Shown here piece by piece: positions 17,532 through 25,528 of a stretch of DNA of 64,000 nt; within the stretch, counting starts at the first letter, position 1; every line of letters starts with the position of its first letter. Origin of the DNA: Pelagibius sp. CAU 1746 (GTDB taxonomy: Bacteria > Pseudomonadota > Alphaproteobacteria > Kiloniellales > Kiloniellaceae); assembly GCF_039839785.1 (NCBI RefSeq), contig NZ_JBDOQT010000002.1, positions 894,971 to 958,970 on the forward strand, in the 5' to 3' direction. The translations under genes and the position numbers were made by a program. The notes beneath the pieces are model-generated. The model was not told the origin of the DNA. It saw nothing but the letters and a program-made list of their open reading frames with translations, and ran no database searches.

Positions 17532-17642
17532 CCGGATTGCCTTTCGTGCGGGTGATCTGGGCCTCGCCCGTCGCATCCGCATGGTATCGGCAGGCAGGGA
17601 AAGTACAGTTGGGTCAACAGGCCGCCCGGCAGGTGGGCTTGC

Positions 17643-18002
17643 TCAGAGCGGGCGGGCGGTCATTCCCTCGTCTTCGGCGCGATCCACCGCGCGAAGATCG
17701 GTCTCCTCCTGGCGCGGCTGCGAGCCGCTTGCCGATACCTCCGCGCTCACCTGGTCGCGGGCCAGGGCCGCGTCCAACTCCTCGGAATCTATGGTCATCG
17801 CCCGCGTCAGATGGGATGGGCCCGACCTTGCGGGCAGGTGGAGCACCGTCGCGGTTCGCCGATAGGCCTCATAGGAAAGGCCCTCGATGAGTTCTTCTTC
17901 AGTTTCCACGCTGTAGGCGCCGGCGGGCAAAATCTCATCAAGTCCCGCAAGGACGAAGGGCCTCCTGAATGTGACGGTTTTCTCGCTTGTGCGCGTCTTC
18001 AT
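17643..18002 (-). CDS. Conserved hypothetical protein, 119 aa
   Basis: The likely start is the ATG at 18002, which has GGAAGACC upstream; the open frame runs further up but without coding character. The core KTVTFRRPFVLAGLDEILPAGAYSVETEEEL, followed by SYEAYRRTATVLHLPA and TIDSEELDAALARD, looks like a small beta-rich domain found as a conserved hypothetical in rhizobia. No signal peptide. It is 112 bases upstream of hflK on the same strand, so co-expression with HflKC is plausible. Function unknown. Confidence 0.65.
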   Translation of the reverse strand: MKTRTSEKTVTFRRPFVLAGLDEILPAGAYSVETEEELIEGLSYEAYRRTATVLHLPARSGPSHLTRAMTIDSEELDAALARDQVSAEVSASGSQPRQEETDLRAVDRAEDEGMTARPL

Positions 18003-18061
18003 GGCGGTCTTCCGGTCTGAGAGACGGTTGCGGAGGGGGATCTCCCCCTCCGGTCCGATGC

Positions 18062-18205
18062 CTACGACTTCGGCGCCGGCGCGACTACCGCGGGCTTCTC
18101 GTCGGGCTTCGAGGTCGGCTGACCGGCCGGCGACGTCTCCTTGGACTTGTCGGCGGAGCCGTCTTTGCCCGGTGCGTTCTGCGCAGAGGAGAACTTGGAG
18201 ACCAT
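18062..18205 (-). CDS. Small disordered peptide, 47 aa
   Basis: A 47-residue frame starting MVSKFSSAQNAPGKDGSADK and ending in a Pro/Ala/Lys tail, with AAAGGGA seven bases before the ATG. Composition (Ser, Lys, Pro, Ala, Asp) predicts disorder. It stands 60 bases upstream of the 119-aa gene on the same strand and would be first in the string leading to hflKC. The good ribosome site and clean codon pattern argue that it is real; no function is known to me. Confidence 0.5.
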   Translation of the reverse strand: MVSKFSSAQNAPGKDGSADKSKETSPAGQPTSKPDEKPAVVAPAPKS

Positions 18206-18652
18206 GTGAAATCCCTTTCATTGAACGGCAGTGATTTGCCGCTAAGAATTATATGGTGTTGGTTCATTAGTATTTCAACTAGTGTCTAAATTATTTTCGA
18301 TTTATTATTTAGATGAATAAATATATGACAGCAGTTAATTTGCCATTATGTTTTGTTTATATAAGATAAAAGTAAGTATTTCTGGAGTATCAATTAAGGT
18401 AAACCATCGATCTATGCTCAAATCAGTGCGCATTCATGCCTGAGGCTCTTCTCAGCCTCATCAGGAACCCTGCGGAAGTGAATCTCTGCTGGATCCGGAT
18501 GGCGGAGGAGCCTCGGTACTGTGAGAAAGACTGGCAGAGGAGCAGCGGGTTATCCAAAGGCCAAGCGGATAGTCGGTCTTGGGGATGCTCCTGGTGGGCG
18601 GAACGCTCTCGGTTCCGGTCCCCTTCAGCAACATCCGTCTGGTGTCTGAATC
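18206..18652. other. AT-rich divergent intergenic region
   Basis: Bases 18240-18415 are strikingly AT-rich for this window, with several TATAAT-like strings (for example TTATATGG at 18249 and TATATAAG near 18357). This is the expected promoter zone for the leftward string of small genes and hflKC. The rest (18430-18652) is GC-rich and holds a long frame without coding character. I see no clear palindromic operator. Confidence 0.35.
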
Positions 18653-18811
18653 ATGCTGCTCGCCTTCTCGCTGCTGGAGGAAGACAGCAGTTTGCTGCGC
18701 ATCGCCCTGATTGCCGCGATGATCTCACTTGTCATTGCAGTTGCCGCAATCTGGGAAGCCATCGACGCAAGCGCGCTTTGGCAACTTCGATCCGTCCCGT
18801 TGAGAGAATGA
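18653..18811 (+). CDS. Possible single-span membrane peptide, 52 aa
   Basis: A short frame, MLLAFSLLEEDSSLLR followed by a hydrophobic stretch IALIAAMISLVIAVAAIWEAI and a short basic tail ending RSVPLRE. One membrane helix is clear. Upstream only a weak site (GGTGTCTGA) is seen, so translation is uncertain. It lies between the AT-rich region and a set of hairpins. Confidence 0.35.
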   Translation: MLLAFSLLEEDSSLLRIALIAAMISLVIAVAAIWEAIDASALWQLRSVPLRE

Positions 18812-19016
18812 CAGGTCCTCTCTGATTGCTTGGCTCGGAATGTCTCTTCCGGGTCACTCGGAGACCTGGAGGTCGGCCGCGGTGGCGTCCGTTGCCGGCG
18901 GGATTCCGGAGACCAAATTTTCGGCTTTCCAATCTTGAATGCCGGCAGGCAGGCCCGCCAGGGGCGTTCGAGCGGCGCTTGCGCGGTCGGCAAGGCCCAT
19001 TTGCGGCGCCGGCCCC

Positions 19017-19049
19017 AAAAAGCGAGGCGCCGGCAGAAATGCCGGCGCC
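19017..19049 (-). terminator. Rho-independent terminator (leftward)
   Basis: Perfect 10-bp inverted repeat GGCGCCGGCA / TGCCGGCGCC (19026-19035 and 19040-19049) with a four-base loop. On the minus strand it is followed by TCGCTTTTTGG. It terminates transcription coming from the 34-aa gene at 19128-19232. Confidence 0.8.
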
Positions 19050-19079
19050 GGAGCTTTCGGAGTGAAGGATCGAAGAAGT

Positions 19080-19116
19080 GCCCGGGCGCGTCTTGGCTTG
19101 GGGTCGGCGCCCGGGC
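19080..19116. terminator. Second GC-rich hairpin
   Basis: GCCCGGGCGC (19080-19089) pairs perfectly with GCGCCCGGGC (19107-19116) across a 17-base loop. No T-run follows on either strand, so it may strengthen the adjacent terminator or act on mRNA stability. Confidence 0.4.
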
Positions 19117-19127
19117 GGCTCTTCGGA

Positions 19128-19232
19128 CTAAACGATGGCGTAGACCACCATCAGCACGCCCCACACGGCCAGGCCGGCGATGAAGTGCTCCACCGTGATC
19201 CGTGTGCGCGTCTCGTGTGATTCGCTGGTCAT
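19128..19232 (-). CDS. 34-aa single-span membrane protein
   Basis: Short frame MTSESHETRTRITVEHFIAG followed by a hydrophobic helix (LAVWGVLMVVYAIV) that ends the protein. It has a strong GGGGAAGAAG ribosome site and is followed by a clean rho-independent terminator, so it looks like a free-standing monocistronic gene. The layout (charged cytoplasmic N-terminus, C-terminal span) resembles small accessory subunits of membrane complexes such as cytochrome oxidase subunit IV/CcoQ-type peptides, but there is no specific match I can name. Confidence 0.65.
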   Translation of the reverse strand: MTSESHETRTRITVEHFIAGLAVWGVLMVVYAIV

Positions 19233-19489
19233 TGTCTTCTTCCCCTTTCGGCGGGGCCCCTCGGTCCTGGAGGATTTTTATCCTCGGGAGGGTCACGGCC
19301 CACCGGATGGCTCGCTCTCTCGAGTATGAATATAGGGAGGGTCCGCCCGAACCGATGTGCGGAACCCCACACCGCGGAGAGGTTGCGTTAGAAGTTATTG
19401 ATTCAGCGCGATATTTTTCGGAATTTTCGACACCGATTGCGCGTCAGACCTGTTGCCCGCCGGAGCCGCTGAACCACCGGTAGCGGCGC

Positions 19490-19912
19490 TCAGCCGTCCC
19501 CGCGCCCCGCGCAGTGGGCGCAGCGGCCGTGCAGTTCGACCGTCACGCGACGGGTCTGGAAACCGTTTCGCCCGACCTCGGCGGAGAGCCCTTCTTCCGA
19601 GGGCAGGGAGAATTCGGCCACCTCGCCGCAGTCGTCGCAGATGGCGAAGCCGGCCGCCGCGTCGGGACCGTGGGCGTGGTCGTGGTGGCAGCAGGCGACG
19701 AAGGCGTTGAGGGTCTCGATGCGGTGGACCTTTTCCTCGCGGGCCAGCGCCTCCAGCGCGCGGTAGATCTGCACCGGCGCGCGCAGCCCCTCGCCGCGCA
19801 GCTCGTCCAGCAGCTCGTAGGCGGTCATCGCCCTGCCGGAGGCTTGTAAGCAATCCAGCACCAGTTGCTGGTTGCGGGTCAACCGGCCGGCCGCCGTCGC
19901 CTTGCGTTTCAC
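19490..19912 (-). CDS. zur: Zinc uptake regulator Zur (Fur family)
   Basis: A 140-residue Fur-family repressor: an N-terminal winged helix (about 8-80, with the APVQIYRALEAL recognition region), then the metal/dimer domain with HHDHAHG (75-81) and two Cys pairs, CDDC (91-94) and CAHC near the C-terminus, for structural zinc. With zinc bound it represses zinc import genes. It overlaps znuB by four bases (ATGA) in the zur end of the znuC-znuB-zur string, so it is autoregulated if the upstream operator is its target. Confidence 0.92.
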   Translation of the reverse strand: MKRKATAAGRLTRNQQLVLDCLQASGRAMTAYELLDELRGEGLRAPVQIYRALEALAREEKVHRIETLNAFVACCHHDHAHGPDAAAGFAICDDCGEVAEFSLPSEEGLSAEVGRNGFQTRRVTVELHGRCAHCAGRGDG

Positions 19913-20763
19913 CCTGTGCGCTCCCGTCCGCCGTCGCCGCGCCCTCCGGCACGGTGGCCCCCGGTGCGGTTAAGCGCCAGCGGCAGCAGGCTGCCCAGGA
20001 ACAGCAGCAGCGCGGCCACCACCACGGAGGGGCCCGAAGGCGTGTCGAACTGCAGCGAGCCGAAGAGGCCGAGGGCGACGGCCAGCACGCCGAGGCCCGC
20101 GGCCAGCAGGGCCATCCGCTCCGGGCCGCCGGCAAAGCGCCGCGCCGTCGCCGCCGGGATCACCAGCAGCGAGGTGATGAGCAGGATGCCGACGATCTTC
20201 ATGGCGATGGCGATGACTGCGGCCATGAGCACCATGAAGACGAGGCGCGCGCGCTCGGGATGCAGCGCCTCGGCGGCGGCCAGTTCCTCGCTGACCGTGC
20301 CGGCCAGCAGCGGCCTCCAGATCAGCGCCAGCACGCCCAGCACCAGGGCGCCGCCACCGTAGATCAACCCGATGTCGAGGCGCGAGACCGCCAGCAGGTC
20401 GCCGAAGAGATAGCTCAAGAGGTCGATGCGCAGCCAGGCCATGAAGGCCACCAGCACCAGGCCCAGCGCCAGCGTCGAATGCGAGAGGATGCCCAGCAGG
20501 GCATCGCTGGGCAGGGCGACCTGGCGCTGCAGCAGCACCAGGGCGAAGGCCACCGTGGCGGTGATGGCGAAGACGCCGAGGGTGATGTGGATGTCGAAGA
20601 GGAAGGCCAGGGCAACGCCGAGCAGGGCCGCGTGCGCCATGGTGTCGCCGAAATAGGCCATGCGCCGCCAGACGATGAAGCAGCCCAGCGGCCCCGCGAC
20701 CAGCGCCACGCCGATGCCGCCGATCAGGGCGCGCCAGAAAAAATCGTCAAGCATGGACGTCAT
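19909..20763 (-). CDS. znuB: Zinc ABC transporter permease ZnuB
   Basis: A 284-residue inner-membrane permease of the ABC-3 family with about eight hydrophobic spans. Typical strings are the early GPLGCFIVWRRMAYFGDTMAHAALLG and the KIVGILLITSLLVIPAATAR loop that contacts the ATPase. It forms the Zn2+ channel with ZnuC and receives zinc from ZnuA. It overlaps both znuC and zur by four bases, so the three are translationally coupled. Confidence 0.95.
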   Translation of the reverse strand: MTSMLDDFFWRALIGGIGVALVAGPLGCFIVWRRMAYFGDTMAHAALLGVALAFLFDIHITLGVFAITATVAFALVLLQRQVALPSDALLGILSHSTLALGLVLVAFMAWLRIDLLSYLFGDLLAVSRLDIGLIYGGGALVLGVLALIWRPLLAGTVSEELAAAEALHPERARLVFMVLMAAVIAIAMKIVGILLITSLLVIPAATARRFAGGPERMALLAAGLGVLAVALGLFGSLQFDTPSGPSVVVAALLLFLGSLLPLALNRTGGHRAGGRGDGGRERTG

Positions 20764-21692
20764 CCGGCATCGCCGCCGCTCCCGCTCTTGTGGTCCTGGC
20801 TTTGGCCGTGGCTATGGTCGTGGCTATGGTCGTGGCCGCAGGTCCCGTGATCATGGCCGTGTTCGGGCACCACGCGGCCGTCTTCCAGGTGAACGTGGTC
20901 GTGGTGATGGCGGTAGATGGCCAGGGCCGAGGCCGCCTGGGCGCCGAAGAGGGCGCGGTACTCGGGGCTCTCGGTCACCGCCTGGGGCGTGCCCGAGCAG
21001 CAGACGTGGCCGTTCAGGCAAATCACCGTGTCGGTCCGTCCCATGACGATGTGCAGGTCGTGGGAGATCATCAGGATGCCGCAGCCCAGGCGCTCGCGGA
21101 TGTCGTGGATCAGCTCGTAGAGCGCGATCTCGCCGGCGAAGTCGACGCCCTGCACCGGCTCGTCCAGCACCAGCAGCGCCGGCCGGCGGACGATGGCGCG
21201 GGCCAGCAGGGCGCGCTGGAACTCGCCGCCGGAGAGCTGCTGCACCGGCGCCTCGGCCAGGTGTTCTATGTCCACTTCGCGCAGCGCCGCGCCGATCTCC
21301 GCCGCGCCGTGGCGCCCGGTCAGCGTCATGAGGCGGCGCACGGTCAGCGGCATGGTCCAGTCGATGGTGAGGCGCTGCGGCACATAGCCGATACTGAGGC
21401 CGGAGCGGCGGCTCACTTCTCCGGCGCTGGGCTCCAGGATCCCCAGCAGAGCGCGCACGGTGGTGCTCTTGCCGCTGCCGTTGGGGCCGATGAGGGTGAC
21501 GATCTCGCCGGGGCGGATCGCCAGGTCGACGCCCCGCACGAGCCAGTGCCCGCCGCGCCGCACGCCGAGCCCCCTGCTTTCGATGAGGGGCGCCTCGATC
21601 AGCGGCGAAGCAGGCGCGGCGGCCGGCTGTGGGACGGCTTGGCCCGGTGTTTCATTGCTTGCGGTCAGCGACACTGTTCGAACCTCGGACAC
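20760..21692 (-). CDS. znuC: Zinc ABC transporter ATPase ZnuC with His-rich C-tail
   Basis: A 310-residue ATPase: Walker A GPNGSGKST (about 69-77), Q-loop in YVPQRLT, signature LSGGEFQRALLARA, and Walker B LLVLDEPVQGVDF. The family is usually about 230-260 residues. The extra length is an N-terminal Ala/Pro-rich leader of 35-40 residues and a C-terminal tail rich in His, Asp and Gly (about 275-300). The tail may buffer zinc at the cytoplasmic face, which is inference. First gene of znuC-znuB-zur, divergent from znuA. Confidence 0.93.
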   Translation of the reverse strand: MSEVRTVSLTASNETPGQAVPQPAAAPASPLIEAPLIESRGLGVRRGGHWLVRGVDLAIRPGEIVTLIGPNGSGKSTTVRALLGILEPSAGEVSRRSGLSIGYVPQRLTIDWTMPLTVRRLMTLTGRHGAAEIGAALREVDIEHLAEAPVQQLSGGEFQRALLARAIVRRPALLVLDEPVQGVDFAGEIALYELIHDIRERLGCGILMISHDLHIVMGRTDTVICLNGHVCCSGTPQAVTESPEYRALFGAQAASALAIYRHHHDHVHLEDGRVVPEHGHDHGTCGHDHSHDHSHGQSQDHKSGSGGDAG

Positions 21693-21799
21693 GAAGGCCG
21701 GCCTCCCGGAGGGGCTTCGATGCCCGCCCCCCGGCTTGGCGGCGCGGCGGCCAGTTTTAGCGGATAAGCAGGCACTCTGAAACCTCTTGCCGTTACGTC

Positions 21800-21834
21800 G
21801 ACCGTAATATTATAACTGTAATATCATTACGGTC
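21800..21834. promoter_or_regulatory. Duplicated Zur operator between znuC and znuA
   Basis: In an AT-rich island, GTAATATTATAAC (21804-21816) and GTAATATCATTAC (21818-21830) lie side by side. Each is a near-perfect palindrome of the GTNATANTATNAC kind known for Zur boxes. The pair is framed by an outer repeat GACCGTAAT / ATTACGGTC (21800-21808 and 21826-21834). The position suits simultaneous zinc-dependent repression of both divergent transcripts. Confidence 0.75.
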
Positions 21835-21870
21835 CACTGCCGTACGACTTTTTTTTCGAGAAGGTTTCCC

Positions 21871-22947
21871 ATGCGCCGATTCCGCCTTTGGTCCCGCTTT
21901 TCCGCCGTTCCCGCCGCAGCCGCGCTGGCTCTTGCCCTGTCTCCCGCCTTGCCGGATGCAGCGGCCGCGGAGCCGGTCACGGTGGTCACCTCCATCAAGC
22001 CGGTGCATTCCCTCGTGGCCGCCGCCATGCAAGGCGCCGGCACGCCCCACCTGATCGTCGAGGGCGGCGCCTCGCCGCACAGCTACGGCCTGAAGCCCTC
22101 CGACGCCGCGGCCCTGGAGAAGGCCCGGGTCGTGGTCTGGGTCGGCGAAGGCCTGGAGACCTTCCTCGCCTCTTCGATCGCCACCCTGGCCAAGAACGCC
22201 GAGGTGGTAGAACTGGCCGAGATTCCCGGCCTGACCCGCCTGCCCTACCGCGCCGGCGGCGCCTGGGAGAAGCACCTCCACGACGAAGACCACCCCGAGG
22301 AAGACCACCCCAAGGAAGACCACGGCGCTCAAGGCGGGCACGCCGAGGCAGCGGCCAGCCAGGTGCACGAAGATGAGCACGAGCATGAAGAACACACCGG
22401 GCAGGAGGATGAACACGGCCACGGCGAGGTCGACATGCACCTCTGGCTCGACCCGGAGAACGCCAAAGCCATCGTCGCCGCCGTCGCCGAGGCCCTGACC
22501 CGCGCCGACCCCGGCAACAGCGGCATCTACCTCGCCAATGCGAAGATCATGTCCCACCGCCTGGACCAGTTGGTTCAGGAGGTCGAGTACGACCTGACGC
22601 CGGTGAAGGACGCTCCCTTCGTGGTCTTCCACGATGCCTTCCAATACTTCGACACCCGCTTCGCCCTCAACAACGTGGGCTCGGTCACCGTCGACCCGGA
22701 CCGCCAGCCGGGCGCCGCGCGGCTGAAACAGATCCGCGCCACGATCTCGGAGCTGGGCGCGCGCTGCGTTTTCGCCGAGCCGCAGTTCGAGCCGCGGCTG
22801 CTGAACGTCGTCACCGAAGGCACGCAGGCGAAAGTCGGCCTGCTCGACCCGCTTGGCGCCGACATTCCCGACGGACCGGAGCTCTATTTCGAACTGCTGC
22901 GCCGCAACGCCGCAGCCTTGAGGGACTGCCTGGAAATCACGGGCTGA
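21871..22947 (+). CDS. znuA: Zinc ABC transporter periplasmic binding protein ZnuA
   Basis: A 358-residue cluster A-I binding protein. The signal peptide covers residues 1-33 (cleavage near AAA-EP). The mature part begins VTVVTSIKPVHSLVAAAM. Zinc ligands are expected in SPHSYGLKPSDA, in MHLWLDP after the loop, and in VFHDAFQYF. Between residues 130 and 190 lies a long His/Asp/Glu-rich loop typical of ZnuA, thought to capture or sense zinc. Starts divergently from znuC across the Zur operator. Confidence 0.95.
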   Translation: MRRFRLWSRFSAVPAAAALALALSPALPDAAAAEPVTVVTSIKPVHSLVAAAMQGAGTPHLIVEGGASPHSYGLKPSDAAALEKARVVVWVGEGLETFLASSIATLAKNAEVVELAEIPGLTRLPYRAGGAWEKHLHDEDHPEEDHPKEDHGAQGGHAEAAASQVHEDEHEHEEHTGQEDEHGHGEVDMHLWLDPENAKAIVAAVAEALTRADPGNSGIYLANAKIMSHRLDQLVQEVEYDLTPVKDAPFVVFHDAFQYFDTRFALNNVGSVTVDPDRQPGAARLKQIRATISELGARCVFAEPQFEPRLLNVVTEGTQAKVGLLDPLGADIPDGPELYFELLRRNAAALRDCLEITG

Positions 22948-23075
22948 CGCCGGCTCCGCGGCGATTTAACTACACCTTCTGCGGGAATTTTGATATTGTA
23001 CCACAGTTCCGGCGCGCAGGAAGACGCGGGACCAGCCTCGTAGTGGAGACGAGCCTCTTTCTTGGGGGAAGACGG

Positions 23076-23996
23076 ATGATCTCTTTCAGGCAAAGCATCA
23101 TCGCGGGCATGATCGCCCTTGCGGGCTTGTTGTCCTGCACCGGCACCCTGCTGGCCGGAAGCAACGGCACGACACGCGTGGCGCTCGTTCAATTGGACTC
23201 GGCCAACGCCGGCAACTGGGGCGTCGTCGCCGCGCGGGTCGCGGAGGCCAAGCAGAACGGCGCGGCCTTCGTCATCTTTCCCGAGTCGTCCTACCTGGGC
23301 TGGCTGAACCCGGCCGCCTTCAGCGAAGCGGCAACCGTCCCCGGAGCGGTGACCGAGACGCTGTCCAAGATCGCGATGGACAATGAAGTCTACATCGCCT
23401 TCGGGCTCGCCGAACGGGGGCCCGCCGTTTCCCCGGGCATCTACCTGCCCTACGACGCGGGGGTGCTGATCGGGCCGGACGGCTCCATCGTCTTGCACAG
23501 CCGCAAGCACGAGGTGCTGAAGAACGCCTTCAACCCCGCCGACTGCCCGCCGGGGACGACCGACCCCGACGGCGGCTGCAGCTACTACCAGGCGCCGGTC
23601 TCGGCCATTCCCCTTGCCGAAACCCCGCTCGGCAAGACCGCCGTGCTGGTCTGCGCCGATGCCTACACCTATCAAACGGCGGCACTGGATCACGTGAAAG
23701 CGCTGGGGGTGCAGACCATCATTGTCGTCTGGGGCGTCACCGCCTCGCAAGAAAGCGAATGCGGCACCGCCGGGTTCAGCGCCGTCGACTACGCCAGTGA
23801 AGCGGCGCAGTACAGCGGCGCCCTCGTGATCGGCGCCAACGCCGTCGGCAACCGCCCCTACGGGCGCTTCCTGCCTTCGCTCTACTGCGGCTACAGCGGC
23901 ATCGTCGCGGCCGACGGCACCGTCATCGGCTCCACGGCCGGCGCGACGGGGGTCTTCGTGTACGACGTTCCCCTGGCGACGGCAGGCGCAGACTAG
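23076..23996 (+). CDS. Exported carbon-nitrogen hydrolase (nitrilase superfamily)
   Basis: A 306-residue amidohydrolase of the nitrilase fold. The catalytic triad is visible as Glu in FPESSYLGW (about residue 71), Lys in SRKHEVLKNAF (about 145) and Cys in VLVCADAYTY (about 194). The protein begins with a hydrophobic leader (residues 8-30) ending LLSC, which could be a lipobox, so it may be a periplasmic lipoprotein; cytoplasmic nitrilases lack this. The ATG at 23076 follows GGGGGAAGACGG and is preferred to 23043. It hydrolyses an amide or nitrile; the substrate is unknown. Possibly co-transcribed with nothing: it is flanked by znuA and a large hairpin. Confidence 0.82.
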   Translation: MISFRQSIIAGMIALAGLLSCTGTLLAGSNGTTRVALVQLDSANAGNWGVVAARVAEAKQNGAAFVIFPESSYLGWLNPAAFSEAATVPGAVTETLSKIAMDNEVYIAFGLAERGPAVSPGIYLPYDAGVLIGPDGSIVLHSRKHEVLKNAFNPADCPPGTTDPDGGCSYYQAPVSAIPLAETPLGKTAVLVCADAYTYQTAALDHVKALGVQTIIVVWGVTASQESECGTAGFSAVDYASEAAQYSGALVIGANAVGNRPYGRFLPSLYCGYSGIVAADGTVIGSTAGATGVFVYDVPLATAGAD

Positions 23997-24057
23997 AGCA
24001 GATCAGGGCCGGCTGGAATCGCTCAAGGCGATCCAGCGGCCCTGCGAATCTGCTCTA
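23994..24057. terminator. Long bidirectional hairpin between convergent genes
   Basis: TAGAGCAGAT (23994-24003) pairs with ATCTGCTCTA (24048-24057). Inside it CAGGGCCG, GCTGG and CGC pair with their complements to form an almost continuous imperfect stem around CTCAAG. The arms begin with the stop codon of the nitrilase gene. No strong T-run, but the position between two converging genes fits a shared terminator. Confidence 0.6.
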
Positions 24058-24086
24058 TGCCTCTGATTCCGATCTAGCCCCTCGCC

Positions 24087-25406
24087 TCAGCCCAGCACGG
24101 AGAAGCTGCTGTCGGGGTTGATCTCGCGGCGGCGCGAGAAGGTCGCGGTGTCGATGGTCCGCTCCAGATGCTTCAGCTTGAAGGCCAGGGGCTGCGCGTC
24201 CTGGTCGCCGCCGCCTTCCACGTAGCCGATGAGCGCGGTCATCAGCCGCCCGGCGACGCCGGCATTCTTGAACTGATTGCCGCTGGTGCCGATGGCCATG
24301 TAGAAGCCGTCGATGCAGGAGCGGTCGTAGATCGGGATCCAGTCCTCGGTCACATCGTAGAGGTCGACCACGCCCTTGGGGCTCTGCGACACCGGCACCT
24401 TCGGCAGGCGCTGGGCGTAGCGGTAGGCCTGGGTCACCGCCTGGTCGGTGAGGTCGCGGTTGTAGTCGTCCGGGTCGACCACCTCGCGCGGATCGCACTC
24501 CGGATCCTCGCTGCCGACCAGGATGTGGTTGCCGGTCTCCGGGCGGATATAGCAGGCGATGTCGCTGTCGGAGACGACGATACCGTCCTTCTCGAAGTTC
24601 AGGCCCTCGGGCGAGTCCAGGTGCACCACCTCCTGGCGCAGCGGCTTGGTGGTGATGCGCATGTCGGCGGCGGCGCCCGCCAGCCTGTTGATCTGGGAGG
24701 AGTGCGGCCCTGCGACGTTCACGACGATGGGCGCGGCGATGCGCGTGCCGTCGTCCAGCACCACGCCCTGCACCCTGCCGTTCTCGACCGGGATCTCCAC
24801 CACCTTCCTGTTGAAGAGGAAGGCGCCGCCGGCGGCCTCAGCGGCGCGCTGCAGGTTGTGGCTGGCGAGCTGCGGATCGCTGATGTAGCCGGCGGTGGGA
24901 AAGAACACGCCGCCGCCGATGGCCCCGCCGTTGGGGGTGCCGAAGTCCGGGTCCTCCATGCGCCGCGCCGGCCAGAAGGTCTTGAGGTCGTAGCCGGGGA
25001 TGGCCTGGCGGATGCGCTCGGCGTCCCAATGCTCATGCGGAATGTCCAGCGCCTCCACGTGCTTCAGCACGCCAGCCAGGCCCTTGTTCTGCTCGGTCTT
25101 CATGATCAGGCAGCCGCAGTGGTGGAAGATGGCGTGGCCGCGCTCGTCCTCGACACCCAGGGTGCCGGGCCAGTCCCTCCAGTCGAAGTAGCCGTCGTAG
25201 GCCATGGCCGTGCCGTCCAACGTGGAGTAATGCACGCGGATGATGGCGCAGGAGTTGGAGGTCGGGCCGTAGCCCGCGGCCGGCAGGGCATCGACGTTCA
25301 GCGTCTTGTACCCGGCGCGGGCCATTTCCATCCCGATGGCGGCGCCGATCACCCCGGCGCCGATGATGACGGCATCGTAACTCCCAGATTCGCTACTCGC
25401 TGGCAT
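24087..25406 (-). CDS. FAD-dependent amino acid/amine oxidoreductase (DAO family)
   Basis: A 439-residue flavoprotein with the dinucleotide-binding GAGVIGAAIGMEMARAG near residue 16 and a DAO-type substrate domain. The C-terminal WIPIYDRSCIDGFYMAIGTSGNQFKNAGVAG is the usual FAD-contacting end (compare sarcosine oxidase beta or DadA). It oxidises an amine or an N-methyl or D-amino acid with release of the imine. No partner subunits are nearby. Substrate unknown. It is the last gene before the pca region and has its own promoter space. Confidence 0.85.
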   Translation of the reverse strand: MPASSESGSYDAVIIGAGVIGAAIGMEMARAGYKTLNVDALPAAGYGPTSNSCAIIRVHYSTLDGTAMAYDGYFDWRDWPGTLGVEDERGHAIFHHCGCLIMKTEQNKGLAGVLKHVEALDIPHEHWDAERIRQAIPGYDLKTFWPARRMEDPDFGTPNGGAIGGGVFFPTAGYISDPQLASHNLQRAAEAAGGAFLFNRKVVEIPVENGRVQGVVLDDGTRIAAPIVVNVAGPHSSQINRLAGAAADMRITTKPLRQEVVHLDSPEGLNFEKDGIVVSDSDIACYIRPETGNHILVGSEDPECDPREVVDPDDYNRDLTDQAVTQAYRYAQRLPKVPVSQSPKGVVDLYDVTEDWIPIYDRSCIDGFYMAIGTSGNQFKNAGVAGRLMTALIGYVEGGGDQDAQPLAFKLKHLERTIDTATFSRRREINPDSSFSVLG

Positions 25407-25528
25407 GTGCTTCCCTACATTTTCTGACGCGGCAATTTGTTACCTAGCCACTAGCCACGGCCGCGGGGGAGCGGTCAAGCGCGGGAGCGACGTGATTTTC
25501 TCACCCCTGCGCCGGCTTCACCCCCCAT

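Larger units (their letters stand above)
18812..19127. other. Intergenic, mainly hairpins
   Basis: No gene seen. The stretch carries GC-rich inverted repeats at 19026-19049 and 19080-19116, listed separately. The left part (18812-19010) shows no recognisable signal. Confidence 0.3.

Noticed and set aside
18436-18825. 129-codon plus-strand frame
   Set aside because: Trp/Cys/Arg-rich, no ribosome site, and overlaps a more plausible 52-aa membrane peptide in another frame.
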